Source of the DNA: Bacillota bacterium
Lineage (GTDB): Bacteria > Bacillota_C > Negativicutes > Sporomusales > Sporomusaceae
Direction: 5' to 3'
DNA length: 12,513 nt
Assembly (NCBI GenBank): GCA_023441125.1
Contig: JAEZQV010000190.1
Location: forward strand, 1 to 12,513
Shown here: positions 1 through 6,626 of the stretch, one piece after another
Position numbering within the stretch: the first letter of the stretch is position 1
How the letters are laid out: every line of letters starts with the position of its first letter
The notes under the pieces: model-generated
What the model saw: the letters and a program-made list of their open reading frames with translations, nothing else
Database searches by the model: none
Told to the model about the DNA's origin: nothing
Translations under genes and position numbers: made by a program

Positions 1-2498
1 TCCATTTCCGGCATCATGATATCCATAATAACAAGCGCTATGTCCGGATTATTTTGCAGACAGGCCAGACCTTCCCGGCCATTCTGGGCAAACAGGGCCG
101 TCATCCCTTTGGCTTCCATCGCCGCAACCAAAGCATACACATTACGCATGTCATCATCTACGACCAATACCTTTTCGCCCTGCAACATGGCCGCAATCTC
201 GTCTGCGTTCAGCGGCAAGGCGGGCGTGGCCTGCCGGTTTGCCGCCGGCGGGGAGCCGGCAGGCACAGCTTGTAGCTCTTGGGCCGCCGGTGGGGTCGAA
301 TTGCCCTGGACAGGCAAATATAAAGTAAAGGTGCTGCCATAGCCTTCACGGCTTTCCAGATTGATAGACCCTCCCAGCAAGCGCGCCAATTCCCGGCTTA
401 TCGACAACCCCAGGCCGGTACCGCCGTATTTTCGGCTGGTTGTACCGTCTGCCTGGTGAAAGGCCTCAAAAATCAGCGCCTGCTTATCAGCCGGGATGCC
501 AATGCCGGTGTCACTTACCTCAAAAACTAACCATTGAGGATTAGCCGCCTTGCGGATACAAAAATTAACCCAGCCCTTTTCGGTAAATTTGAAGGCATTG
601 GATAACAAATTTTTCAGTATCTGCAGCAGCCGGAATTCATCAGTGTAAATGACTGCCGGTACATCCCGGTCAATGTCTATCTTGAATTTCAGTTCCGAAC
701 GCTCGGCCACCGGCATGAACTGGGCTGTTAACTCGTCCGCAACCGATGTAATACTGACCTCTTCCGGATTTATGCAGAGCTTGCCGGACTCCAGCTTGGA
801 TAAGTCCAAAATATCATTAATGAGCAGCAGTAAATCGCCGCCGGCCGAATGAATGGCCCTGGCGTACGCCAGTTGCTTGGCAGTGAGATTTTTCTCCGGA
901 TTGGCCTCCAGCATCTGGGCCAGAATCAGCAGACTATTAAGCGGCGTCCGCAGTTCATGGGACATATTGGCCAAAAATTCAGATTTATAGCCTGCCGCCA
1001 GATCCAGCTGCCGTGTCTGTTCTTCCAAAATAGTTTTGGCCTGCTCGAGTTCATGGGTTTTTTGCTCGGAACTCTTATACTGTTCTGCCAGGCGCTCATT
1101 AATAATTCTCAGTTCTTCCTGCTGCTGCTGCATTTCCTCGGATTGACTCTGCAGTTCTTCAGCAAAGGCCTGCGAATCGGCTAACAGCTGCTCCACCTGC
1201 ATCTGGCCGCTTACTCGCACGAGCGCCAGAGCCACATCCTTCATAGCCTGCTGCAAATAGTGGTGATGCCGGTCCGACAGTTGGCCAAAGCCGGCCACCT
1301 CGACGACCGCCAGGACATTATTTTCAAAGGCGACAGGAAAAACGGCCAGATAGTCCGGCTGCGCACACCCCAGGCCGGAAGCAATTTTTATGTAGCCTGC
1401 CGGCACTCGCTCTATTAGGGCAGCCTGATTTTGGAGGGCACACTGACCGGTAATGCCTTGCCCCAGGCGCAGGCTGGCGGTGCCCGGGTTATCCCCGGTA
1501 TCAGCATAACTGGCTAGCTTGGTTAACAGCCGCTCCTGCTGGTCAACAAGGTAGAACACGGCGTAACTGGCCCCTACGGCCGGAGCAATCATCGACATAA
1601 AAGTCCGGCCAAGCGTGGGTTGATCATTGACACTCTGCAGCCTTGTCGACAACGCAGCCAACTGTGATTTTATCCAGCTTTCCGTTTCCATCAGCGTGAC
1701 AAAATCTTTTTCCTGTTTGCGGTGATGCTCGAGAGCAGCCGCCATTTCATTAAAGGCCAGGGCGATATGACCGATCTCATCGCGGGAGACAACACTAATC
1801 CGCGGCAGAGCTCCCGCGTTGGCATCGCGCACACAGCCGATAACTTTAGCCAGTTCCCGAAGATCACGGCTGACACTGTCAATAACCCGTCCGGCAATGC
1901 CCAAACCAATAATAACGCCGGCAATAATACCAAGGGTCAATATGGCCGCAGCCAGATTGCTGCTGGCGACCGAATTTTCCAGGATATCCAGCATAATCCG
2001 TTCTTCGTTAGCTTTAAGCTCCTTGGTAAAAATCATAGCCTGCCCCATAATCCGATGCCCGTCGGCCAGCAGCAACCGGGCGGCCTCCTGCTGCCTGCCG
2101 GCATTTACCAGGTTGACTATATCCTGTGTCAGACGGTCAAAGCTATCCAATGTATTTTTAAGCTTGGGTAAGACCTCCTGCCCCCGGGGATCGTTCGCCA
2201 GGCGCATATACGCCTCATAGGCAATTCGCCGCTCAGTCTGAGATTCGGCGATCTCGTCCCGGGCGGCTTGTAGCCGGTCGCTGTCCGTGATAAGAATAAT
2301 ATTTTTCAGGTCCCCATCAGTAAAATATAGCTGCTGTTCAATGATTGAGACCATGCGGGCCTTTTCATACCGGTCCTTTATGACCTCGCTTAAATTATCA
2401 TTCAGTTGATAAATGGTGAACATAGCCAGCCCGAGAACCAGTGCCATCAGCGCCAAAACGGTGCCAAAGGCGAGATACAGCTTGCTTCTAAAGCCCAT
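1..2498 (-). CDS. Hybrid sensor histidine kinase / response regulator, C-terminus beyond left edge
   Basis: A membrane-anchored kinase that senses a signal, autophosphorylates on histidine and passes the phosphate to its own receiver domain. The frame is open from an ATG at 2498 to the window edge (832 codons). The order is: TM1 (about residues 7-31), an extracytoplasmic helical region resembling a four-helix-bundle sensor (about 35-180), TM2 (182-205), HAMP (203-258), a GAF-like domain (about 278-410) and a Gln/Glu-rich coiled coil (415-500). HisKA follows with SHELRTPLN (phospho-His514), then an HATPase domain with an N box near 628, DTGIGIP near 663 and GTGLGLS near 692. A Pro/Ala-rich linker leads to a receiver starting near 772 (VLVVDDD) with phospho-acceptor Asp826 in VIMDIMMPEM. 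GGAGG lies 9 nt before the ATG. The rest of the receiver and any later Hpt or receiver domain are not visible. The ligand cannot be told from sequence. Confidence 0.93.
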   Translation of the reverse strand, partial: MGFRSKLYLAFGTVLALMALVLGLAMFTIYQLNDNLSEVIKDRYEKARMVSIIEQQLYFTDGDLKNIILITDSDRLQAARDEIAESQTERRIAYEAYMRLANDPRGQEVLPKLKNTLDSFDRLTQDIVNLVNAGRQQEAARLLLADGHRIMGQAMIFTKELKANEERIMLDILENSVASSNLAAAILTLGIIAGVIIGLGIAGRVIDSVSRDLRELAKVIGCVRDANAGALPRISVVSRDEIGHIALAFNEMAAALEHHRKQEKDFVTLMETESWIKSQLAALSTRLQSVNDQPTLGRTFMSMIAPAVGASYAVFYLVDQQERLLTKLASYADTGDNPGTASLRLGQGITGQCALQNQAALIERVPAGYIKIASGLGCAQPDYLAVFPVAFENNVLAVVEVAGFGQLSDRHHHYLQQAMKDVALALVRVSGQMQVEQLLADSQAFAEELQSQSEEMQQQQEELRIINERLAEQYKSSEQKTHELEQAKTILEEQTRQLDLAAGYKSEFLANMSHELRTPLNSLLILAQMLEANPEKNLTAKQLAYARAIHSAGGDLLLLINDILDLSKLESGKLCINPEEVSITSVADELTAQFMPVAERSELKFKIDIDRDVPAVIYTDEFRLLQILKNLLSNAFKFTEKGWVNFCIRKAANPQWLVFEVSDTGIGIPADKQALIFEAFHQADGTTSRKYGGTGLGLSISRELARLLGGSINLESREGYGSTFTLYLPVQGNSTPPAAQELQAVPAGSPPAANRQATPALPLNADEIAAMLQGEKVLVVDDDMRNVYALVAAMEAKGMTALFAQNGREGLACLQNNPDIALVIMDIMMPEM

Positions 2499-2607
2499 AG
2501 CCACTAACCTCCAAATACTGTAAAGCTATTAGTGGTTCTACATCATAACTTGCTTTTCCTGCATTTTCTTCCTTTAATTTTAAAATTTTACAATATATTC
2601 CTATGTA

Positions 2608-2637
2608 ATTCTGTAATTTTCTTCTTACTTTTGTCAA
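2608..2637 (-). promoter_or_regulatory. Probable sigma-70 promoter of the sensor kinase gene
   Basis: On the minus strand a perfect TTGACA (2632-2637) is followed after 18 bp by CAGAAT (2608-2613), which matches the -10 consensus at 4 of 6 positions. It lies in the AT-rich intergenic region and would give a leader of about 100 nt before the kinase ATG at 2498. The -35 is strong and the -10 is weak, so the exact pairing is uncertain. Confidence 0.45.
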
Positions 2638-2642
2638 AATGC

Positions 2643-2672
2643 TTGCATACTATTTGGCAATTGGTGTATAAT
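2643..2672 (+). promoter_or_regulatory. Sigma-70 promoter of the 48-aa ORF
   Basis: TTGCAT (2643-2648), an 18-bp spacer and a perfect TATAAT (2667-2672) point rightward. The expected transcription start is about 2679, inside the Fur-type palindrome, leaving a leader of roughly 43 nt to the ATG at 2722. The promoter diverges from that of the sensor kinase. Confidence 0.7.
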
Positions 2673-2678
2673 AAAATC

Positions 2679-2697
2679 AATGATAATCATTATCATT
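2679..2697. promoter_or_regulatory. Fur box (ferric uptake regulator operator), perfect 9-1-9 palindrome
   Basis: AATGATAATCATTATCATT is a perfect 19-bp inverted repeat: nine bases, a central C, then the exact complement. It is built from the NATWAT-type units of the classical Fur consensus (GATAATGATAATCATTATC). It starts 6 bp after the TATAAT, over the expected transcription start, the usual place for iron-dependent repression. That Fur, rather than a relative such as Zur or PerR, binds here is inferred from the motif. Confidence 0.8.
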
Positions 2698-2721
2698 ATA
2701 TGAATGAGCGAGGTGCTGATT

Positions 2722-2868
2722 ATGAATACTACACCCTTACATAAAATTTGCGTTGATAAGTCCGATTATTTTGCCGCGCAGGCAGGACAAAAATTAACGG
2801 CGGATTTAACCAAGGATGTCTTCCGCAAAGCCTATGAGCAAAAGTTAAAAAAAGAAGCCAATAAATAA
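2722..2868 (+). CDS. 48-aa hypothetical protein behind a Fur box
   Basis: A short ORF of 48 codons, beginning MNTTPLHKICVDKSD and ending KKEANK. It is hydrophilic and mostly helix-forming, with one Cys (residue 10), a Lys-rich C-terminus, and no signal peptide or membrane segment. I do not recognise the family. A GAGGTG-type ribosome binding site sits about 8-10 nt before the ATG. An in-frame ATG at 2704 would add six residues but has no ribosome binding site. The promoter, operator, ribosome binding site and a hairpin 31 bp after the stop make a complete single-gene unit. The operator suggests expression under iron limitation. It could be a small iron-stress protein, or the transcript could act mainly as RNA. 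Confidence 0.68.
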   Translation: MNTTPLHKICVDKSDYFAAQAGQKLTADLTKDVFRKAYEQKLKKEANK

Positions 2869-2898
2869 ATCCGGCCAAGCTAGCTATGGCTTCCGGAA

Positions 2899-2942
2899 CA
2901 ATAAAGACGGTTTCCGCCTACCGGCGGAAACCGTCTTTATTG
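2899..2942. terminator. Strong 20-bp hairpin, probable bidirectional terminator
   Basis: A perfect inverted repeat with arms 2899-2918 and 2923-2942 and a 4-nt loop (TACC). The core is GACGGTTTCCGCC and its complement, and the outer pairs are A/T-rich (AATAAA..TTTATT). On either strand the GC-rich stem runs into a TCTTTATT tail, a weak U tract. It lies 31 bp after the 48-aa ORF and at the far end of the MCP remnant and the leftward iadA-gluQ direction, so it could stop transcription from both sides. Confidence 0.6.
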
Positions 2943-2944
2943 CT

Positions 2945-3085
2945 GCGCCATAGTTTGGCATCATCATTGTTGCGAACCTCTGCGGCCACCACGGCAAAGC
3001 CCCGGCCCATTTCGCCAACTCACGCCGCTTCAATGGCGGCGGTTAGCCCCAGTAGACCACTTTTTTCGACAAAAACAGCTTGAGC
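2945..3085 (-). pseudogene. Remnant of a methyl-accepting chemotaxis protein (signalling hairpin tip)
   Basis: Read leftward, the DNA gives GLLGLTAAIEAA, an in-frame TGA at 3020-3022, then [16 protein letters not shown] in the same frame. This is the highly conserved tip of the MCP cytoplasmic hairpin (family pattern [29 protein letters not shown]). The stop sits at the conserved Arg of EAAR and is one base change from CGA. Upstream (AQAVFVEKS) and downstream (NNDDAKLW) residues diverge from the family. There is no start codon or ribosome binding site, and none of the N-terminal sensor or the rest of the helices. Only about 45 codons survive, so this is a dead fragment, probably left by deletion or recombination. 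Confidence 0.75.
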
Positions 3086-3095
3086 AAAGTAAGAG

Positions 3096-3121
3096 CAGCT
3101 GCCCTGTTATCCAGGCAGCTG
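3096..3121 (-). terminator. Inverted repeat at the gluQ stop codon, possible weak terminator
   Basis: Arms CAGCTGCCCTG (3096-3106) and CAGGCAGCTG (3112-3121) pair over 10 bp with one bulged base. The gluQ stop codon lies in the 5-nt loop. On the minus strand it is followed by CTCTTACTTT, only a poor U tract. It could be a weak terminator or a 3'-end stabilising hairpin. Confidence 0.35.
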
Positions 3122-4048
3122 TTCGTCGATGACGATCTGACCTGGCGGTATTTTGGCAATATCAAAGCAGTGGATCAGTTCACCGGCTGTGACCGGCTGG
3201 TATTTCGCCAGCAAACCGGCTTTATACCCCAGGTAGCCCACAATGGCTTCCGCCCGGATGCCGCCTGACCGCAAAGCGGCCACCGACAAGGCCTGCTGGC
3301 GTTTGGACAAGCGGTGACCGTTACCGTCAACAAGCAAGGGCACATGGCTGAACACCGGCGCCGGCAGCCCCAGCAGCCGGTAGAGCAGTAACTGACGCGG
3401 TGTTGAACTCAACAGGTCATCGCCTCTAAGGACATGGGTAATGTCCATGGCAGCATCGTCCACAACAACGGCCAGCTGATAGGCATGCACACCATCCGAC
3501 CGGCGCACAACAAAGTCACCCACCTCCTTGGCTAGATCCTGACGAACATACCCGGCATGTAAATCTTCGAAAGCGATCACTCCGGGCGGTACTGCCAGCC
3601 GCAACGCCGGCCTTCTGGCTGCCGTGACAACGGTAGCCGCCTGCCGCTTGCGGCAGGTGCCGGCATAAACGCGCTCATTGTCGCTGGTATGCGGCGCCGA
3701 AGCGGCCAGTTCAGCCCGGGTACAGTAGCAGGGATAAATCAGTTCCTTGGCCGCCAGCCGTTCCAGCGCCGCCTGGTACATGGCCCGCCGTTCGTCCTGA
3801 CGGTATGGCCCGTATGGCCCCCCCACATCCGGGCCTTCATCCCAGTCCAGCCCCAGCCATTGCATATCGCTCATAAGCTGCTCCACATAAGCCGGCCGGG
3901 ACCGTTCCGGATCGAGATCTTCTATTCTTAGCACCATCACCCCGCCGGCTGCACGCACTTGCAGCCAGGCCAGGAGGGCTGTCCAAACATTGCCCAGATG
4001 AATTTCACCGGTCGGGCTGGGCGCAAAGCGCCCCCGCATTATTTGCAT
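3107..4048 (-). CDS. gluQ: Glutamyl-queuosine tRNA(Asp) synthetase
   Basis: A truncated paralogue of glutamyl-tRNA synthetase that attaches glutamate to the queuosine base at position 34 of tRNA(Asp), in the cytoplasm. The 313 residues cover the catalytic Rossmann domain and lack the anticodon-binding domain, as expected for the family. Visible marks are FAPSPTGEIHLGN (HIGH-like motif, residues 8-20), RIEDLDPER (41-49), the zinc site C107-x-C109 with Y128-xxx-C132 (YAGTC), HVLRGDDLL (205-213) and the KMSKS equivalent LSKRQ (247-251). The ATG at 4048 overlaps the EamA gene by 10 nt. GGAGG lies 13 nt upstream, rather far, and a second ATG at 4039 (MRGRFAPSPTG) is a possible start. Translational coupling with the permease gene is likely. 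Confidence 0.93.
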   Translation of the reverse strand: MQIMRGRFAPSPTGEIHLGNVWTALLAWLQVRAAGGVMVLRIEDLDPERSRPAYVEQLMSDMQWLGLDWDEGPDVGGPYGPYRQDERRAMYQAALERLAAKELIYPCYCTRAELAASAPHTSDNERVYAGTCRKRQAATVVTAARRPALRLAVPPGVIAFEDLHAGYVRQDLAKEVGDFVVRRSDGVHAYQLAVVVDDAAMDITHVLRGDDLLSSTPRQLLLYRLLGLPAPVFSHVPLLVDGNGHRLSKRQQALSVAALRSGGIRAEAIVGYLGYKAGLLAKYQPVTAGELIHCFDIAKIPPGQIVIDEQLPG

Positions 4049-4980
4049 GATACAGCCGGGGCCTCCTTCCCTTTACTGTCTGGCCCGGCTGCCGGCGCCC
4101 GCGTGGTCAAAGCCACGCCGGTCACAACCAGTACCATCCCGGCCAAATGCATGGCCGTGACGGTTTCGCCGTACACAGCCCAGGCTATCAGCATGGCATT
4201 AACAGGCATAAGGTTAATATAGGCACTGGCTTTGCTGGCACCGATCCGGCTGATGCCGACATTAAACAAAATAAAGGCCACTACCGTGGCAAAAACAGCC
4301 AGATAAACCAGTTCGGCCATGACCTGTCCTGACACTTGCGGCAACCGGCCCCAGCCAGCCTCCCCCAGCGATATCAGCATTAGGAAAACCGTACCAATAA
4401 GAGTTGACACGGTGGTTGCCAGCGAAGCGCCGACCTTTTTCATAACAACCTTGCCTAACAGCGTATAAGTTGACCAACTGGCCACCGCGCCAAACAGCAG
4501 GCATTCGCCATAATTCAGGGATAAGGCGGCCAGCGCGGCATAATTGCCCCGGGTAATAACCGTCAACACTCCGACCAGCGAAATGACAATCCCCAGTCCC
4601 AGGCGGACACTCCACTTCTCCCCCAGAAACAGAACAGCAATTATGGCCGTGGTCACCGGGTTTATCACCACGACTAACGCCCCGGTAATAGCGGAAGTGT
4701 ATTGCAGGCCGACCGCAAAAAAATAATTGTAGCCCAGCACCCCGCTCAGGCCAAGCCCGGTGAGCCCCAGCCAATTTTCCTTAATGGCCGCCCAATCCCA
4801 TTCCCGGCGAATGGTCAGCCAGCCGGCCAGCAGCAGACCGGCCAGCAAAAAACGCACCGCCGAGGCGGTCAGCGGCGGCAATTCGGATAATACATGCTTG
4901 GTGGCGCCAAACGCGCCGCCCCAGAACAATGGCACCAGCAGGAGTATAAAATAAATAGTGGCCGCTTTATTCAGGCGCAT
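4039..4980 (-). CDS. EamA/DMT-family permease, ten transmembrane helices
   Basis: An inner-membrane transporter of the drug/metabolite superfamily, typically a metabolite or amino-acid exporter. Its 313 residues form two tandem EamA repeats of five helices each, roughly residues 9-142 and 158-292. Family marks include PLFWGGAFGATKHVLSE in helix 1, the GLTGLGLSGVLGYNYFFAVGL stretch in the first repeat, and VVINPVTTAIIAVLFLGEKWS closing it. The second repeat ends with the parallel INLMPVNAMLIAWAVYGE. GAGAGGA lies about 10 nt before the ATG. The gene starts 103 nt after iadA and overlaps gluQ by 10 nt, so the three are probably co-transcribed. The substrate cannot be read from sequence; next to a dipeptidase, amino-acid or peptide efflux is one guess. 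Confidence 0.9.
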   Translation of the reverse strand: MRLNKAATIYFILLLVPLFWGGAFGATKHVLSELPPLTASAVRFLLAGLLLAGWLTIRREWDWAAIKENWLGLTGLGLSGVLGYNYFFAVGLQYTSAITGALVVVINPVTTAIIAVLFLGEKWSVRLGLGIVISLVGVLTVITRGNYAALAALSLNYGECLLFGAVASWSTYTLLGKVVMKKVGASLATTVSTLIGTVFLMLISLGEAGWGRLPQVSGQVMAELVYLAVFATVVAFILFNVGISRIGASKASAYINLMPVNAMLIAWAVYGETVTAMHLAGMVLVVTGVALTTRAPAAGPDSKGKEAPAVSCK

Positions 4981-5083
4981 ACATTCTTAATCCTCTCTCC
5001 CAGGCTAAATAGCAACATTAGGTATACATTCGCGGCGGCCGTAAATATTCCTGTTAGGGCTCCGGCATTCAGGTATTCCCGTT

Positions 5084-6250
5084 TTATTCGAACGTTCCCT
5101 TGACTATGGCTTGTCCGTCCCTAACCAGCCAACGGCCTCTGGCAAAAACATGGCGGATGCCCAAATCCCGTTCCAGTACCAGAATATCGGCATGGCTGCC
5201 GGTCTTGAGAACGCCTTTTTCCGGATGTAGCTTCAGAATCTTAGCCGGGTTAACAGTAACCGGCCGCAATGCGATATCAAGCGGTACCCCGCCGGCTGCC
5301 AGGCTTTTCACTTCATCGTACAGCGAGGTAAGCTTGGCCACGCGCAAACCGCTGACACCGCCTTGGCCGTCAAATACCGGCAGGCTGCCGTGTCCGTCGG
5401 AACTGATCGTCAGCTTATCAACAGGCACACCTTGACCGATACAATACGCTATCGCCTGCGCCGCCGTAATCGTATCCGGCTGGCTGGCTGTGCCGTCTGC
5501 CGCCGTAAAATCGATTACGCCCCCCGCTTGCGTCCAGCGGATGCCTTCGTTGATAAGCGCCCAGTTCCGGTTTATATGGGTAGGTACAAACTGACTGACA
5601 GGGATTTCCGTTTCACCGGCCAGGGCAAACAGCAGCGACAGCTGCCGCTTGCCGGCGCCGACATGCAGGTGCAGCACCCCGGCCTTGCCGCTTATCAGCC
5701 CGCCCACCCGCGCCTCGGCCGCCAGCCTGGCAATTTCAGCCGGCAGCGGCTGCGCCGAACGATGGTCACTGATGGCCACTTCCCCGCAGCCGATTACTTT
5801 GTCAATAAGCACCAGGTCGGAACGGACACTGCCGGTTAGCGTGGGCGGCGGCACCTCATAAGCGCCGGTATAGATATAGGCGCTTATGCCCTCCAGTTCC
5901 AGGCTGCGGGCCTTGGCCAGCAAACCGGCCATGGAGCGGGTAACGCCGTCCGTTCCCAGGCAGCCAACCACGGTAGTGATTCCGCCCAGCGTGATATCGC
6001 TTAAGACTACCTCCGGCGTCCGGGTGGCAAAACCGGCTTCGCCGCCGCCCCCGAGCAGGTGTACATGCTGGTCAATAAAACCGGGAACGACCAGACAGCC
6101 GCTCACATTCACCACCTGCGTCCGGCCATACTGCTCATTTTCGCCGATAGCCGGCGCGATATTGCCGATTACCTGGCCCGCAATCAAAATGTCCTGCTGC
6201 CCCATGCTGTCAGGGGCAAAAACCCGGCCGCCTTGTAAAATTGTAAACAT
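5084..6250 (-). CDS. iadA: Beta-aspartyl (isoaspartyl) dipeptidase, M38 amidohydrolase
   Basis: Hydrolyses beta-aspartyl dipeptides that arise from damaged or isomerised Asp/Asn residues, a protein-turnover clean-up step in the cytoplasm. The 388 residues match the family's usual length. It has an N-terminal beta-sandwich strand (LQGGRVFAPDS), the metal motif PGFIDQHVHLLGGGGEAGF (H62, H64, E71), Y131, SDHRS (R164), HLHVG (H196), PTHINRN (H225, R228) and SSDGHGS (D285). The C-terminus (HVFARGRWLVRDGQAIVKGTFE) is strongly IadA-like. By my recalled alignment to E. coli IadA, the metal-bridging carboxylated lysine (K162) corresponds to Glu157 here (GEVAISDHRS), while all other ligands are kept. 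GAGGTG lies about 7 nt before the ATG. First gene of the iadA-EamA-gluQ group. Confidence 0.9.
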   Translation of the reverse strand: MFTILQGGRVFAPDSMGQQDILIAGQVIGNIAPAIGENEQYGRTQVVNVSGCLVVPGFIDQHVHLLGGGGEAGFATRTPEVVLSDITLGGITTVVGCLGTDGVTRSMAGLLAKARSLELEGISAYIYTGAYEVPPPTLTGSVRSDLVLIDKVIGCGEVAISDHRSAQPLPAEIARLAAEARVGGLISGKAGVLHLHVGAGKRQLSLLFALAGETEIPVSQFVPTHINRNWALINEGIRWTQAGGVIDFTAADGTASQPDTITAAQAIAYCIGQGVPVDKLTISSDGHGSLPVFDGQGGVSGLRVAKLTSLYDEVKSLAAGGVPLDIALRPVTVNPAKILKLHPEKGVLKTGSHADILVLERDLGIRHVFARGRWLVRDGQAIVKGTFE

Positions 6251-6626
6251 TTCTTCACCTCAGCCTAATAATAACCGCTAAAGAATCTATTCTATCCTGT
6301 CTTATTATGCAGCCTTTCGGTCAAAACCACACCGTCAGACACGATATATTCTTTTTCCGGCAAAGGCCGAAGAGTTACGGGAGTTACGAGGTTTCTCAGG
6401 GCAAGCCAGGCATAAACAGTACTGAGGCGCGGACGGCCGTTATGCATAAGCGGCGGTTACGCGCCCGCGGCGCAGCGTTGTATGCCGGCCGCCCGCGCCG
6501 GGTCTTATACCCGGCACCCTTACAATATAAAACCGCCTAGGCAGGAATGCCCAGGTGGCCGGTCTTCACCGTGTACAGACCGGGTATCATTTACTGCGCC
6601 GCGGCCAGCTGGACCCGTCTGTTCGG
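6251..6626. other. 376-bp stretch without a convincing gene
   Basis: It lies between the radical SAM gene and iadA, both leftward, so it should hold the radical SAM 3' end and the iadA leader. Two simple hairpins are visible: 6497-6515 (GCCGGGT / ACCCGGC, 5-nt loop) and 6559-6583 (CCGGTCT / AGACCGG, 11-nt loop). Neither has a U tract. A short imperfect palindrome AGAATctATTCT precedes iadA. A 51-codon minus-strand ORF is listed separately. No clear promoter, tRNA or operator was recognised. Confidence 0.5.
6292..6447 (-). CDS. Doubtful 51-aa ORF upstream of iadA
   Basis: An ATG at 6447 opens a 51-codon frame ending at TAG (6292-6294), 41 bp before iadA and on the same strand. The second half (RPLPEKEYIVSDGVVLTER) has the look of protein-coding sequence. 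However, there is no ribosome binding site, an in-frame TAA lies four codons upstream of the ATG, and I recognise no family. It may be a short leader ORF, the tail of a decayed gene, or chance. Confidence 0.22.
   Translation of the reverse strand: MHNGRPRLSTVYAWLALRNLVTPVTLRPLPEKEYIVSDGVVLTERLHNKTG

Noticed and set aside
2704..2721. Upstream in-frame ATG for the 48-aa ORF
   Set aside because: No ribosome binding site precedes it, while the ATG at 2722 has a GAGGTG at good spacing.
2532..2744. 70-codon plus-strand frame across the kinase-small ORF intergenic region
   Set aside because: It runs through the promoters and Fur box, has no ribosome binding site, and overlaps the better-supported 48-aa ORF in another frame.
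4262..4774. 170-codon minus-strand frame inside the EamA gene
   Set aside because: A shadow frame in another phase of the same strand; no domain, and the EamA frame explains the region.
6497..6583. Two GC hairpins after the radical SAM gene as terminators
   Set aside because: Stems of only 7 bp and no U tract on either strand.
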